The notes under the pieces: model-generated
Told to the model about the DNA's origin: nothing
Database searches by the model: none
Seen by the model: only the letters and a program-made list of their open reading frames with translations
NCBI RefSeq assembly: GCF_002514725.1
Contig: NZ_NTLB01000001.1
Span: forward strand, 620,001-684,000
Source: Mangrovitalea sediminis
Lineage (GTDB): Bacteria > Pseudomonadota > Gammaproteobacteria > Pseudomonadales > Oleiphilaceae
DNA length: 64,000 nt
Direction of reading: 5' to 3'
Shown here: positions 43,437 through 53,309 of the stretch, one piece after another
How positions within the stretch are numbered: the stretch's first letter is position 1
Layout of the letters: each line of letters starts with the position of its first letter
Position numbers and translations under genes: made by a program

Positions 43437-44415
43437 CAGGCATCCCGAGCGCCTCCAGATTCGCGCCATTTTTCGGCAGCTCGCCCGCCATCACGCGACG
43501 CACGTTTTCCGCGACGGCTGCGGCGATACCCTCGTAGGAACGGTCCGTCGAACCGGCAATATGGGGCGTCGCCAGGATCTGCTCATAACCAAGCAACGGC
43601 GATGAGGCTGCCAACGGCTCGGTTTCGAAGACGTCGAGCGCCGCCTTCACCAGGCGGCCAGACGCCAGGGCGGCCAACAGGGCGCGCTCGCTCAGCAGGC
43701 CGCCGCGCCCCGGGTTGACGATACAGGCATCGTCCGGCATCAGCGCCAGCCGGCGCTCGTCGATCAAGTCCCGCGTCTGCTCATTCAGGGGAAGGCAGAG
43801 GAAAACGTAGTCACTTTCCCGCAGGATGTCGTCCAGCTCATCCGGGCTGGCCAGGCGATCCAGTCCCAACGCCGATGCCTGAGCCTCGTCGGTATGGCGG
43901 CGGACACCAATCAGCCGCATGCCGAAAGGCCTCAACCGCTCGATCAGCGCCTGACCGATCCCGCCGAGCCCGATCACCGTTGCCGTCCGCCCCAACAGGG
44001 CTCGTCCCATGGGGCCGCCCCAGGCGGCGCCCTCTCGCATGCCCCGCGCCAAGGTGGAGAGATGGCGACTGAGCGCGATGGCGGACATGACACACCATTC
44101 CGCAACCGATTCTGCGTTGCCACTGCGATGGGTCGGCACATTGGCAACGGCGATGCCCCGCTGGGTCGCGGCCTCGATATCGACCCGCTCCAGTCCCGCG
44201 CCCCACTGCTGGATCAGTTGCAATCCCGCTATGCGATCCATCAGCGCTCCGTCGATCTGGCTCATGGTCGGAATCAGAACGGAAGCCCTGGCGCCGTCGC
44301 GGCGTAGCGTGCCGGGATCCAGGGCCTGCACCCGGGCCTCCGGCATGGCTTGCGACAGATACTGGCGAATGGTCAGGTAGCCAGCGCTGGCGATGACGAT
44401 ATCGATGGAATTCAC
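43429..44415 (-). CDS. D-2-hydroxyacid dehydrogenase
   Basis: 328 residues with the NAD-binding GLGGIG motif in TATVIGLGGIGQALIERL, the VNPGRGG catalytic Arg block, Glu in ALDVFETEP and the final active-site His in ILATPHIAG. Members reduce 2-keto acids or oxidise D-2-hydroxyacids, or act as glyoxylate/hydroxypyruvate reductases. It reads towards the ATP-grasp gene, with an 8-base tail overlap, and is not part of that operon. Substrate not decidable. Confidence 0.92.
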   Translation of the reverse strand: MNSIDIVIASAGYLTIRQYLSQAMPEARVQALDPGTLRRDGARASVLIPTMSQIDGALMDRIAGLQLIQQWGAGLERVDIEAATQRGIAVANVPTHRSGNAESVAEWCVMSAIALSRHLSTLARGMREGAAWGGPMGRALLGRTATVIGLGGIGQALIERLRPFGMRLIGVRRHTDEAQASALGLDRLASPDELDDILRESDYVFLCLPLNEQTRDLIDERRLALMPDDACIVNPGRGGLLSERALLAALASGRLVKAALDVFETEPLAASSPLLGYEQILATPHIAGSTDRSYEGIAAAVAENVRRVMAGELPKNGANLEALGMPVR

Positions 44416-44718
44416 GCGCTTTTCCGCCTTATCGGTAGGAAGGAAAGACTTCTTCTCAACATCACATCGAGAAAGCCTGTTCAGGCGAGTCTATCGCAGC
44501 AAGGGCCCGAGGAAAACGGGACTGACGGCCAGCCGCCGTGCCGCCGATTACTGGAGTCGAGCCGCATTTTCAACATGCCGGAGATGTGGCACAGCGATCA
44601 TCGATAGGCCATCATGCAGCCAGAAGATGAGACATTCTGGCAGTGTTGGCGCTTTGGGCTTGCAGGCGCCCTGTGGGCCGGCCACGCCTTGATGACACCA
44701 TCGAAGGGAGGAATGAAC
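44416..44718. other. Intergenic region, no gene recognised
   Basis: About 300 bases between the dehydrogenase and a small plus-strand gene. It should hold both promoters. GAAGGGAGGA at 44704-44713 is the ribosome site for the next gene. Nothing else was recognised. Confidence 0.35.
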
Positions 44719-45063
44719 GTGGAGACTCGTTGTGCCAACGGCCACTGGATTACCGATCGTTTCACGCTGAAGACAGACCCGGGGGAAGTGGAGCGCGGTT
44801 ATATCTACGCCGCCATCATGAGCTGTGCCGCCAACGCGCTACGGGACGACTGTGCCTACTGCGCCAGGGCCTACATGTTGATTTGCGAACGATTTTCGCT
44901 GGACGAAAAGGAACTGCCCGCGCTGAAGGGTGATGACAGACCCGCGAACCGGCTCTCGCGCCTATCCCATATGCTGGACGCCCATTTTCAGGCGCCGGAC
45001 AAAACCGTATCTGATAGCGACACTCAATGGGCCTTCGTGACACGAAACGGGAAGATCCCCTAG
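44719..45063 (+). CDS. Small hypothetical protein
   Basis: About 114 residues if started at the GTG at 44719, which sits seven bases after GGAGG; the ATG at 44713 is too close to that site. The sequence has several cysteines (RCANGHW, MSCAANALRDDCAYC, LIC) but no recognised family. A helical middle segment, CAYCARAYMLICERFSLDEK, and a polar tail. No signal peptide. Neighbour genes give no functional clue. Called on ribosome site and composition. Confidence 0.45.
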   Translation: METRCANGHWITDRFTLKTDPGEVERGYIYAAIMSCAANALRDDCAYCARAYMLICERFSLDEKELPALKGDDRPANRLSRLSHMLDAHFQAPDKTVSDSDTQWAFVTRNGKIP

Positions 45064-45232
45064 ATACCGGAGACCTCCATGAGGGCACCGGCCCCAACGC
45101 TTTCCCCAACCACATCACTTCGCTGCATTCCGACATTATCTATCACCATTGTTTACAGAGTAACCACTGACAGACATGCAAACAGCGACCACACTATAAG
45201 TAGAGTCAGTGTTATCCAGCAGGTAATGGCCA

Positions 45233-47002
45233 ATGACCGATATACAGCAGGTTTCGAGCACACAATTCCATCATCCCTTCCAGCCGGTGATTACCAGTGC
45301 TGATGAGTTGCGTCGCCATCACAATACCCAGTACCGCTACACGCCACGGCCGCTGGGTGAGGTCCTGCTGGATATGCAGATCATCACTACCGCGCAGCTG
45401 AGCGAAGCCCTGGAAGAGCAGAAAATCAGCCATCTCCGGCTGGGAGAGACGCTGCAGCAGATGGGCATCGTCACACAGGAACAGATCCTCCGCGGTTTCA
45501 GCGAGCATTTCGGGGTTCCCTATATCACCCTGCGCCATTTCGACGTCGAAACCAGGGCGCTGGCGTGCGTGCCGGCCTCTTTCGCCCGCAAACACATGGT
45601 GGTTCCCCTTCTGCTGGAAGGCGACCGCCTGTTGATTGCCCTGCAGGACCCCACCGACACCGACCTGGTCAACATGCTTCGCTTTATCACCGGCAAGGTG
45701 CTGGAGCTGTGTATCTCATCGCCCGACGATATCGGTTATGCCATTGCCGCCCACTATGGTGGACAGGAAATGCAGAGCGCACTCGACGATATGGATGTTG
45801 TCGTCGAGAAAGAGCCGTTTCACCTGGACGTCAATGCCGAGGAACAGCTGGGGCATGAGCGCCCTATCGTTCAGTTGGTCAAGAACATGATCACCGAGGC
45901 CCTGGTCCGCCGGGCCTCAGACATCCACATTCGCCCGCAGGAATCCGGCGTGGATCTCTACTTCAGGGTCGACGGCGTCCTGCAGAAAGTCCGCTCATTC
46001 GATAAGAAGCTGTTGCCGGCCGTCGTCAGTCGACTCAAGATCCTGGGCAACATGGACATCTCTGAACACCGGGTTCCACAAGACGGCCGCACCCGCATCC
46101 ATTACATGCAAAAAACCGTCGATTTGCGCCTGTCTGTGATTCCGGCCATTCATGGGGAAAGCGTCGTCATCCGCCTGCTGGATACCCAGTTCGCCCTCAA
46201 GAACCTGGAGCAGCTCGGTTTCGAGGATGCCGACGCTCAGCGGTTGCGCCACCTTTTGACCCGCAACAATGGCATATTCCTGGTCACCGGCCCGACCGGC
46301 TCCGGCAAGTCCACCACCCTTTACACGGCACTGGGTCATCTCAAGAACAGCAACGTCAACATCATTACCGTTGAAGACCCGGTGGAATACCACCTGAACG
46401 GGATCACCCAGATTCAGGTCAACCATGCCACCGACTACACCTTCGCCCGGGCGCTGCGCCACATTCTCCGGCATGACCCGGATGTCGTCATGGTGGGTGA
46501 GATCCGCGACCAGGAAACTGCGAAGATGGCCGTGGAAAGCGCCCTCACCGGCCACCTGGTCCTGAGCACCCTGCACACCAACGACGCGGCCACTTCCGTC
46601 ACTCGCCTGATCGAAATCGGCGTCGAACCCTATCTGGTCAACAGTGCCCTGATTGGTGTCCTGGCGCAGCGGCTGGTCCGTCGCACCTGCCCGGAATGCA
46701 AGGCGCCGGAGCCGACGGACCCGGAGATGTGCCGTATTCTCGGCGTACCGGAAGACGAAACCTTTTTCCACGGCCTCGGCTGCGACCACTGCAATGGCAC
46801 TGGCATCAGCGGCCGGATGGCGGTCTATGAGTTGCTGGAAGTCACGCCGGAACTTCGCAAACTGATTGGGCAGGACGTCGCGGCGGATGTCATCGAACAA
46901 CAAGCCGTCAGGGATGGCATGACCCGCCTGACCGACAGCGCCCTCAAGCTCGCCAGGGACGGTCACATATCGCTGGCGGAGGTCTACCGGGTTCGCCTTT
47001 AA
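45233..47002 (+). CDS. GspE/PilB-family type II secretion / type IV pilus ATPase
   Basis: 589 residues. An N-terminal MshEN-like domain (about 40-150) precedes the ATPase with Walker A GPTGSGKSTTLY near residue 352, the Asp box TVEDPVEYHL, Walker B and the His box STLHTNDA, and a Cys4 zinc site (CPEC and CDHC). Such hexameric motors power assembly of pili or pseudopili at the inner membrane. MshEN domains in some relatives bind c-di-GMP, which would fit with other surface genes here. No pilin or other secretion gene is adjacent, so it is an orphan in this window. Confidence 0.9.
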   Translation: MTDIQQVSSTQFHHPFQPVITSADELRRHHNTQYRYTPRPLGEVLLDMQIITTAQLSEALEEQKISHLRLGETLQQMGIVTQEQILRGFSEHFGVPYITLRHFDVETRALACVPASFARKHMVVPLLLEGDRLLIALQDPTDTDLVNMLRFITGKVLELCISSPDDIGYAIAAHYGGQEMQSALDDMDVVVEKEPFHLDVNAEEQLGHERPIVQLVKNMITEALVRRASDIHIRPQESGVDLYFRVDGVLQKVRSFDKKLLPAVVSRLKILGNMDISEHRVPQDGRTRIHYMQKTVDLRLSVIPAIHGESVVIRLLDTQFALKNLEQLGFEDADAQRLRHLLTRNNGIFLVTGPTGSGKSTTLYTALGHLKNSNVNIITVEDPVEYHLNGITQIQVNHATDYTFARALRHILRHDPDVVMVGEIRDQETAKMAVESALTGHLVLSTLHTNDAATSVTRLIEIGVEPYLVNSALIGVLAQRLVRRTCPECKAPEPTDPEMCRILGVPEDETFFHGLGCDHCNGTGISGRMAVYELLEVTPELRKLIGQDVAADVIEQQAVRDGMTRLTDSALKLARDGHISLAEVYRVRL

Positions 47003-47014
47003 CCAACACAACAA

Positions 47015-47040
47015 GCCCGGACAGGTCTTCCTGCCCGGGC
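47015..47040. terminator. Bidirectional terminator hairpin
   Basis: GCCCGGaCAGG and CCTGcCCGGGC form an 11-base stem with one mismatch around TCTT, between the convergent secretion ATPase and glutathione S-transferase genes. Confidence 0.55.
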
Positions 47041-47060
47041 AGCTACAGCTGGCCGTGAGA

Positions 47061-47675
47061 TCAGGCCCTGGCGGAAGGCCGGCTCGATATCCGGTCGTAC
47101 CAGGCTTTCAAATGCGTTTGCTCCGGGTCGATGCGCAGACTGTTGACCTTGTTGAAGTCGATGGTGCACAGCGCATTGATATCGGCGGCAGAGAAACTGT
47201 CGCCAACGATGAATTCACGGCCTTCCAGGTGCCGGTCCAGGAAGCGGAAGAAGCCCTCTGCCTGCTTACGACACTCGGCACCCCACTCCGCGATCGGCGT
47301 CATGCGATCTTTGAAATAGCCCGATGAATGCTGGAAGCACATGCCCGTCGGCATGAAGAAATAGAGTTCGATCCAACGCAGCCACTGTTCGACTTGTGCT
47401 TTCTCGAAAGGGTCTCGACCCAGCAACGCGGGTTCCGGGTGCAATTCTTCGAAATAGCGGCAGATCGCCATGGTCTCGGCGATATGGCGACCGTCGTCCA
47501 GCTCCAGCACCGGCACCTTTTTCATGGGGTTCATGGCTGAAAACTCAGGCGTCAGGTTTTCCCCTTTCTGCAGGTTCAGCTCGACGAACTCCACCTGATC
47601 CAGAATCCCTTTCTCAGCCAGGAACATGCGCACCCGTCGGGGATTCGGCGCCACTTTCATTTCATAGATCTTCAT
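47061..47675 (-). CDS. Glutathione S-transferase family protein
   Basis: About 204 residues from the ATG at 47675 (an ATG at 47690 is possible). Thioredoxin-like N-terminal domain with MKIYEMKVAPNPRRVRMFLA, cis-Pro region KVPVLELDDGRHIAET and all-helical C-terminal domain with DSFSAADINALCTID. The active-site position after the first strand is APNPRR, as in bacterial GSTs without a Tyr. Probably conjugates glutathione to electrophiles or maintains redox balance. Single gene, convergent with the secretion ATPase. Confidence 0.9.
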   Translation of the reverse strand: MKIYEMKVAPNPRRVRMFLAEKGILDQVEFVELNLQKGENLTPEFSAMNPMKKVPVLELDDGRHIAETMAICRYFEELHPEPALLGRDPFEKAQVEQWLRWIELYFFMPTGMCFQHSSGYFKDRMTPIAEWGAECRKQAEGFFRFLDRHLEGREFIVGDSFSAADINALCTIDFNKVNSLRIDPEQTHLKAWYDRISSRPSARA

Positions 47676-47925
47676 CGGATAACCCCACACGCGGATTGTT
47701 GTTGGTTAGCGACCCTCTCCGCCGGACCTGGCGGGCACATCGGGAGCACCGACGCTGGAGGGAAAATCGTGAGGTTCAAGACTGCCGCCGCGGGGCGCCA
47801 TCCGTCAAGCGGAATCCCGTTTCACAATCCGCACACCGACAGGGCAAGGGATATGGGAAAGATGCGTTATTGCGTATGGAAAAAGGAAACCGGGGAAGCA
47901 GGCACTCCCCCGGTGTTGCAACCCG

Positions 47926-48726
47926 TTACTTGGAGATATCACGTCCGAAGTAGCGCTTGCTGATTTCGGCGTACTTGCCGTTCGCCTTGATGGCTGCCAG
48001 GGCCTCGTTGATCTTCTTGAGCAGTTCGGGATTGTTCTTGTTGACGGCGATACCGATATTGTCCAGGTCCAGCGGCGCACCCAGACGCTTGACGGCCAGG
48101 TTCGCTTTCATGATGGCATTGGAGCCCACCAGCTCATCGGTGATCACGGCATCCAGACGACCCGGAACCGTCAGGTCGTGCAGCGCGGTGACATCGTCGG
48201 TATAGGTTTTGATGTGGCTGGTGTATTTCTTGGCCGTCGCCTCGAAGGTGCTGGAAACCAGCACCCCGATGGTCTTGCCGTGCAGATCGTCGACAGAATG
48301 GAGGTTCTGGTTGTTGGCGCTAATGAAAACCTGAGCGCCGGATTTGTAGTAGGGGTCAGAGAAGTTGACCGCTTCCAGACGCTTCGGCGTGATTGCCATG
48401 CTGCCGATAATGGCATCGAAGCGATTTGCCTTAAGGGCCGCGATCAGTGTCTGCCAGGGCTGAGCCACAGGCTCCGCCTTCATACCCATCTGGGCGGCCA
48501 GCGCACGGCCGATGTCGGCATCGAAACCCTCCAGCTTGCTGCCGTCACGGTAGCTGAACGGCGGGTACAGACCGGTCATGGCGAAGGAAAACGTCTTGCC
48601 TTCGGCCTGGACATGTCCGGCCGGCAGCAGCGTTGCGCTGAGCGCCAGTACCAGTGCGCCACAGGTCGCGAACAGTTTTCTGTACAGCGTTTGGGTCAGG
48701 TTAGATCGTCTTGGGAATGTGCTCAT
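47926..48726 (-). CDS. Amino-acid ABC transporter substrate-binding protein
   Basis: 266 residues, signal peptide with cut after HVQA (about residue 41), then the family 3 binding fold: GLYPPFSYRDGSKLEGFDAD, AALKANRFDAIIGSMAITPKR, GKTIGVLVSST and GIAVNKNNPELLKKINEALA. It probably binds a polar or basic amino acid in the periplasm, like lysine/arginine/ornithine binding proteins. It lies 57 bases behind its ATPase gene, so the transporter genes and the catabolic genes form one operon. AGGAGAG precedes the ATG at 48726. Confidence 0.92.
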   Translation of the reverse strand: MSTFPRRSNLTQTLYRKLFATCGALVLALSATLLPAGHVQAEGKTFSFAMTGLYPPFSYRDGSKLEGFDADIGRALAAQMGMKAEPVAQPWQTLIAALKANRFDAIIGSMAITPKRLEAVNFSDPYYKSGAQVFISANNQNLHSVDDLHGKTIGVLVSSTFEATAKKYTSHIKTYTDDVTALHDLTVPGRLDAVITDELVGSNAIMKANLAVKRLGAPLDLDNIGIAVNKNNPELLKKINEALAAIKANGKYAEISKRYFGRDISK

Positions 48727-48782
48727 TATTATGCTCTCCTGTTGTCGTAACAGATGTTATATGCAGGACACGAATCGGGCGC

Positions 48783-49505
48783 TCAAAGCACCCGGCTCAG
48801 GAACTGCTGTGCCTTCGGGTGGGTGGGGCAGGTAAAAAAGGTTTCGGGCTCGCCCTGTTCGGCGATAGTGCCGTTGTCGAGGAAGATCACGCGGTCGGCC
48901 ACTTCACGGGCAAAGCCCATCTCGTGGGTGACGATCACCATCGTCATGCCCTCGGCGGCGAGGCTCTTCATCACCTCGAGCACCTCGCCCACCAGTTCCG
49001 GGTCGAGCGCCGAGGTGGGCTCATCGAACAGCATGACCGCAGGCTCCATGGCCAGTGCCCGGGCGATGGCGACGCGCTGCTTCTGGCCGCCCGACAACAT
49101 CTCCGGGTAATAGTCGCCCTTGTCGGCAAGACCGACCTTCTCCAGCAGATGCCTGGCCTGCTTGATGGCCTCTGCCTTGGGCTTGCGCCGAACATGTACC
49201 GGCGCTTCGATGATGTTCTCCAGCACGGTCATGTGCGGAAACAGATTGAAATGCTGGAACACCATACCCACGCGCTCACGCACCTTGTGCAGGGGCGTCT
49301 TCTTGGGGTCGATTTCCTCACCGAGCAGGGAAATGGTGCCTTCGTTCTTCATTTCCAGAAAATTCAGGCAGCGCAGCAGGGTGCTCTTGCCCGAGCCACT
49401 GGCCCCGATCAGCACGACCACTTCACTGGCATCGACATCCAGGTCGATACCCTTGAGGACGTGCAGGTCGCCGAAATACTTATGAAGGTTTCTGACTTTG
49501 ATCAT
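48783..49505 (-). CDS. Amino-acid ABC transporter ATP-binding protein
   Basis: 240 residues, a typical GlnQ/HisP-type ATPase: Walker [10 protein letters not shown], signature [15 protein letters not shown], Walker [15 protein letters not shown], and switch His in THEMGFA. It overlaps the permease start by four bases (ATGA). Energises uptake with the adjacent permease and binding protein. Confidence 0.95.
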   Translation of the reverse strand: MIKVRNLHKYFGDLHVLKGIDLDVDASEVVVLIGASGSGKSTLLRCLNFLEMKNEGTISLLGEEIDPKKTPLHKVRERVGMVFQHFNLFPHMTVLENIIEAPVHVRRKPKAEAIKQARHLLEKVGLADKGDYYPEMLSGGQKQRVAIARALAMEPAVMLFDEPTSALDPELVGEVLEVMKSLAAEGMTMVIVTHEMGFAREVADRVIFLDNGTIAEQGEPETFFTCPTHPKAQQFLSRVL

Positions 49506-50155
49506 TTGGCTGTATCCAGACGTTTCTCAAGTCGATTGAGAAGGAAAGTGAACACCATGACCATGAACAGGTAGTAGAGGCCGGCGATGGAGTAGAACTC
49601 CAATTGCTTGAAGGTCACGGCAGCGTGATTCATCGACAGGCTGAAGATTTCCGTAATGCCGATAAAGGCCACCAGGGAGGAGTCCTTGAGACCGATAATG
49701 AACTGGTTGCCCAGCGGCGGAATGGCCCGTTTGAAAGCCTGAGGCAGGATGATGCGGCGCATGGCCAGGGAGCGCACCATGCCCAGCGACTCGGCGGCCT
49801 CCATCTGGCCGCGGTCGACAGACTGGATGCTACCCCGGAAGATTTCGGCGATATAGGCGCCGCTATGGATGGCCAGCGCCAGGGTGCCAGCCCAGAAGGC
49901 CGTCAGCACCACAAACTGGGTGATGCCGAAGTAGAGCCACATGATCTGTACGATGAGTGGGGTTCCGCGAATAAGGCTGACATAGCCCCCATAAAGGGTA
50001 TGCAGCAGCTTGAACCTGGAGACTTTCATCATGGCGAAGACCAGACCGATAATCATCGCCAGAAACAGCGACACGCCGGTCAGCTTCAACGTCATCCAGG
50101 CCGCCTCCAAAAAGGAAGGGAAGGTGGCAATAAAATCATGCAGAAACGATGTCAT
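49502..50155 (-). CDS. Amino-acid ABC transporter permease
   Basis: 217 residues with about five membrane helices (for example [18 protein letters not shown] and [20 protein letters not shown]) and the ATPase-contact EAA loop in [25 protein letters not shown] (conserved Glu-Ala-Ala and Gly). Members of this family form a homodimeric or heterodimeric pore for polar amino acids. There is one permease gene only, so a homodimer is likely. It follows the thiolase by 55 bases. Confidence 0.94.
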   Translation of the reverse strand: MTSFLHDFIATFPSFLEAAWMTLKLTGVSLFLAMIIGLVFAMMKVSRFKLLHTLYGGYVSLIRGTPLIVQIMWLYFGITQFVVLTAFWAGTLALAIHSGAYIAEIFRGSIQSVDRGQMEAAESLGMVRSLAMRRIILPQAFKRAIPPLGNQFIIGLKDSSLVAFIGITEIFSLSMNHAAVTFKQLEFYSIAGLYYLFMVMVFTFLLNRLEKRLDTAK

Positions 50156-50209
50156 GTCTTTTTTATCCTATATCGTTCAGCGATGTGTCATGGCCCGCCG
50201 CCGGATCGG

Positions 50210-51385
50210 TCAGCGCTCCAGTATCATCGCTATGCCCTGACCGCCACCGATACAGGCTGCCGCGCAGCCGTACCGGCCCTGACGATGCTCAAGAATCCGT
50301 GCCAGGGTGCCGGCAAGACGAATACCCGTGGCGCCCAATGGATGGCCCAGTGCCAGGGCGCCGCCCCAGCAATTGACCCGAGAGGCGTCCAGCCTCAGTT
50401 GCTCGATGGCATACAGCGGCACAACGCTGAAGGCCTCGTTGATCTCCCACGCATCGATCTGTCCGGCGTTCAGTCCCGTTTGCGCCAGTACCCGCTCGAT
50501 GGCGCGAGCGGCACCGCTTCCCATGATCTCCGGCGCCACGCCGCATTCGGCGAAACCGACGATGCGTGCCATGGGGGTGGCGTCGTAGCGGCGTACAGCC
50601 TCCTCCGACATCAGGGTAACGGCGGCGGCACCCGAGGTCAGAGGCGAGCTGTTACCCGCGGTAATCTGTCCGTCTTCGACGAAGACCGGATTCAGTGTTT
50701 CAAGTTTTTCCAGCGTGGTGCTGGCCCGGATATTGGCATCCTGCCGGACCATGTCACCCGCGCCGTTGGGCAGAGCCACCCGTTCGCCGGCCAGGTGACC
50801 GGCCCGTTCCGCCTCATCGGCACGCTGGTGGGAGGTCAGGGCAAAGCGGTCCATGGCGTCACGGGAGATGCCCGCTTCCTTCGCCAGGCGCTCAGCGGTC
50901 AGCCCCATGTTCATGGCGACCTTGAGCTCCAGCCCCGGCACCCCGGTCAACGCCTCCGGCGTCGTGAGGACGCCTTCATTGAACAGGGTCGGTCCCATCG
51001 GCACACGGGTCATGTTTTCATAACCACCGGCCATCGCCAGTTCGGCTGCTCCCACCTGGATTTCACGGGCGACACTGCGCAGGGCCGCCAGCCCGGAGCC
51101 GCATTGCTGATCGATCATCCGGGTGGCGCATCCGTTACCCAGTCGCGACAGCCAGAGGGGATAACGTCCGCCGAAATTCCACTGTTCCTTGACCGGCAGT
51201 GCGCAACCGATCGCCAGATCTTCAACCGCATCGACCGGCAGGCCCCGTTGTTCCAGCAGGTGATCGATCAGGCGCGCCAGCAGTTCGTCACCGCGAGTCT
51301 GCGCCCAGTCGTCCACTTCCGGCTTGCGGGGATGAGCCCGGCTGAAGGCGCTGCGGGCATAGTCAACGAGATAGGCCTGATTCAT
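50210..51385 (-). CDS. Acetyl-CoA C-acyltransferase (thiolase)
   Basis: 391 residues from the ATG at 51385, which overlaps the deacylase stop by four bases. Catalytic Cys is in IDQQCGSGLAAL, with the later conserved NEAFSVV, GGALALGHPLGATG and CIGGGQG blocks holding His and the second Cys. It cleaves a 3-ketoacyl-CoA with CoA to acetyl-CoA plus a shortened acyl-CoA. In this operon it probably follows CoA-transferase activation of a 3-keto acid made by the aminotransferase. Confidence 0.94.
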   Translation of the reverse strand: MNQAYLVDYARSAFSRAHPRKPEVDDWAQTRGDELLARLIDHLLEQRGLPVDAVEDLAIGCALPVKEQWNFGGRYPLWLSRLGNGCATRMIDQQCGSGLAALRSVAREIQVGAAELAMAGGYENMTRVPMGPTLFNEGVLTTPEALTGVPGLELKVAMNMGLTAERLAKEAGISRDAMDRFALTSHQRADEAERAGHLAGERVALPNGAGDMVRQDANIRASTTLEKLETLNPVFVEDGQITAGNSSPLTSGAAAVTLMSEEAVRRYDATPMARIVGFAECGVAPEIMGSGAARAIERVLAQTGLNAGQIDAWEINEAFSVVPLYAIEQLRLDASRVNCWGGALALGHPLGATGIRLAGTLARILEHRQGRYGCAAACIGGGQGIAMILER

Positions 51386-52650
51386 GAGCGATTCCCCTTG
51401 CCCCAACGGCTGATGAACAACGCGTAGGTCTGCAGAGTCTGGCGGATGGATTCGATATCCACGCACTCGTCAACGCCGTGAATGTGCTTGGCGATGGGGC
51501 CATAGCAGGTGCCGGCGATACCGCCCTCCACATGGAAGGCTCTCAGGTCGGTGGTGCAGGTGGACAGGTACTCCCGGGGCAATTCGCCGGTCAGGGCCTC
51601 GTGGCATTCGGACAGCAATTTGATGCCCGGCGCCTGCAGGTCGACCAGATGGCCCTCGGAGCGGAAGCCATGGAACTCGATTATCGGCGAGGGTGTGCTC
51701 TCATCGGCGATCACGGCATGCCGGGCATCGATCACCGTTCGTACACGATCCATGATCTCCGCCGGCGTCATGCCCGGCGGGAAGGCCAGCCGACCCTCCA
51801 GCTCCGCATACGCGGCAACACTGGACGCCCAGTTACCACCGGATATCTTGCCGATATTGAGATTGAACGGGTGTTCGAAGCAGTCGTAGGGAGCCTGACG
51901 AGCGGCATTCAGCTCCTCTTCCAGCGCCTCGAGTGCCGGAATATATTGCTGCAGCCGTGCAATCGCGCTGCTTCCCGCCCTGGGATCGAGGACGTGGGTC
52001 GGCACACCTCTCACCTTGATACGGAACCAGAGCGCACCTACCTGACCGCTGTAGATCTGAGCCCCAAAGGGCTCGGGAATCAGCACAAAGTCACCGGTGT
52101 AGCCCTGGTGCAGACAAGCCAGCGCACCATTGCCCGTACACTCTTCTTCGATCACGGTTTGCAGGGTCAGCGGGAAATCGATGTCCTGACCGGACTCGCG
52201 CACCGCCTCGACCGCCATGACCATGGCCGCGATACCGGCTTTCATATCACCGGAGCCGCGCCCATAGAGCCAGCCATCTTTGCGCCAGGGTTCCCAGGGT
52301 GGACGTGTCCAGGCATCGACCGGGTCGGCGGGCACCACGTCCAGGTGTCCGTTGAAAACCAGATGTTTTCCGGCAGCATCGGGGTTAAGACGCGAGACCA
52401 GGCTGTATCGCCCCTCATTGGACCAGTCCACCGGCGCATGGTGGGGGTTGTCCGCCAACCCCGGTGCGTCGAGAGGGACCCGTTCGACCGGCAGGTCGAG
52501 GGCACGCAGCCACTGCTCCATCGTTTTCAGGGCATCCTGCTCGTTGCCCAGTACACTGTAGCCCCGGACCAGATCTTCGGTGAGTTCCAGGGTCGTGTCG
52601 AAAACGGCATCGCAGCTCTGCAGCAGGCGTTTTTCGTCAGCACTCAGCAT
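51382..52650 (-). CDS. M20-family ArgE/DapE-like deacylase
   Basis: 422 residues. Di-zinc M20 motifs: GHLDVVPADP (metal His and catalytic Asp), GSGDMKAGIAAM (bridging Asp), VIEEECTGNG (catalytic Glu), with a dimerisation domain between. The family removes acyl groups from amino nitrogen (for example N-acetylornithine, N-succinyl-diaminopimelate). Overlaps the thiolase by four bases and the CoA-transferase B stop by one, so it belongs to this catabolic operon and is best read as removing an N-acyl group from the substrate or an intermediate. Confidence 0.9.
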   Translation of the reverse strand: MLSADEKRLLQSCDAVFDTTLELTEDLVRGYSVLGNEQDALKTMEQWLRALDLPVERVPLDAPGLADNPHHAPVDWSNEGRYSLVSRLNPDAAGKHLVFNGHLDVVPADPVDAWTRPPWEPWRKDGWLYGRGSGDMKAGIAAMVMAVEAVRESGQDIDFPLTLQTVIEEECTGNGALACLHQGYTGDFVLIPEPFGAQIYSGQVGALWFRIKVRGVPTHVLDPRAGSSAIARLQQYIPALEALEEELNAARQAPYDCFEHPFNLNIGKISGGNWASSVAAYAELEGRLAFPPGMTPAEIMDRVRTVIDARHAVIADESTPSPIIEFHGFRSEGHLVDLQAPGIKLLSECHEALTGELPREYLSTCTTDLRAFHVEGGIAGTCYGPIAKHIHGVDECVDIESIRQTLQTYALFISRWGKGNRS

Positions 52651-53309
52651 CAGTAGCTCCCCACCCGCGAGGCGTCGATGATCAGCGACGCCTCAGTGGC
52701 GGCACGCAGTTCTTCGATACTCAGCCCTTCGGCAATGTCCACGACCTCCAGGCCCTGCGGCGTCACGTCCATCACGGCTTTGTCGGTGATGATCCGAGAC
52801 ACACAGCGGGGCGCCGTGAGTGGCAGGCGGCAGCGGTGCAGAATCTTGGGATTACCGTGCTTGTCATTGTGCGAGCACATGATCACCAGGCGGCGGACCT
52901 TCTGGGCCAGTTCCATCGCCCCGCCGATACCAGGCGAGAATTTGCCGGGAATCTTCCAGTTGGCAAGGTTGCCCACCTCGTCCACCTCGAAGGCACCCAT
53001 AAAGGTCACATCGACACGCCCCCGGCGAATCATCGCAAAGGACATACTGCTGTCGAACAGGCTGGCACCGGGACAGGTAGTGATGTAGGCACCCCCGGCG
53101 TCGATCATGTCGTAGTCGATCGCCTCATCGGGATGACAGGGGCGTCCCCCGAGAATGCCATTCTCCGAGTGCACCAGCACCTGGGCCTCATCGGGGATAT
53201 AGTTGAAAAGCTGCGACGGCAGGCCGATCCCCAGATTGACGATCTGCCCCGGCTCGATCTCCCTCGCCGCGCGGGCCAGGATGCGTTGCTGATCATACGG
53301 CATGGGCAC
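52650..53309 (-). CDS. 3-oxoacid CoA-transferase subunit B
   Basis: 219 residues with the catalytic Glu in VLVHSENGILGG (SENG motif), the ILARAAREIEPGQIVNLGIG opening and DVTFMGAFEVDEVGNLAN. It forms a heterodimer with subunit A to transfer CoA from succinyl-CoA or acetyl-CoA to a 3-keto acid. Overlaps the A gene by 17 bases and the deacylase start by one. Confidence 0.94.
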   Translation of the reverse strand: MPMPYDQQRILARAAREIEPGQIVNLGIGLPSQLFNYIPDEAQVLVHSENGILGGRPCHPDEAIDYDMIDAGGAYITTCPGASLFDSSMSFAMIRRGRVDVTFMGAFEVDEVGNLANWKIPGKFSPGIGGAMELAQKVRRLVIMCSHNDKHGNPKILHRCRLPLTAPRCVSRIITDKAVMDVTPQGLEVVDIAEGLSIEELRAATEASLIIDASRVGSY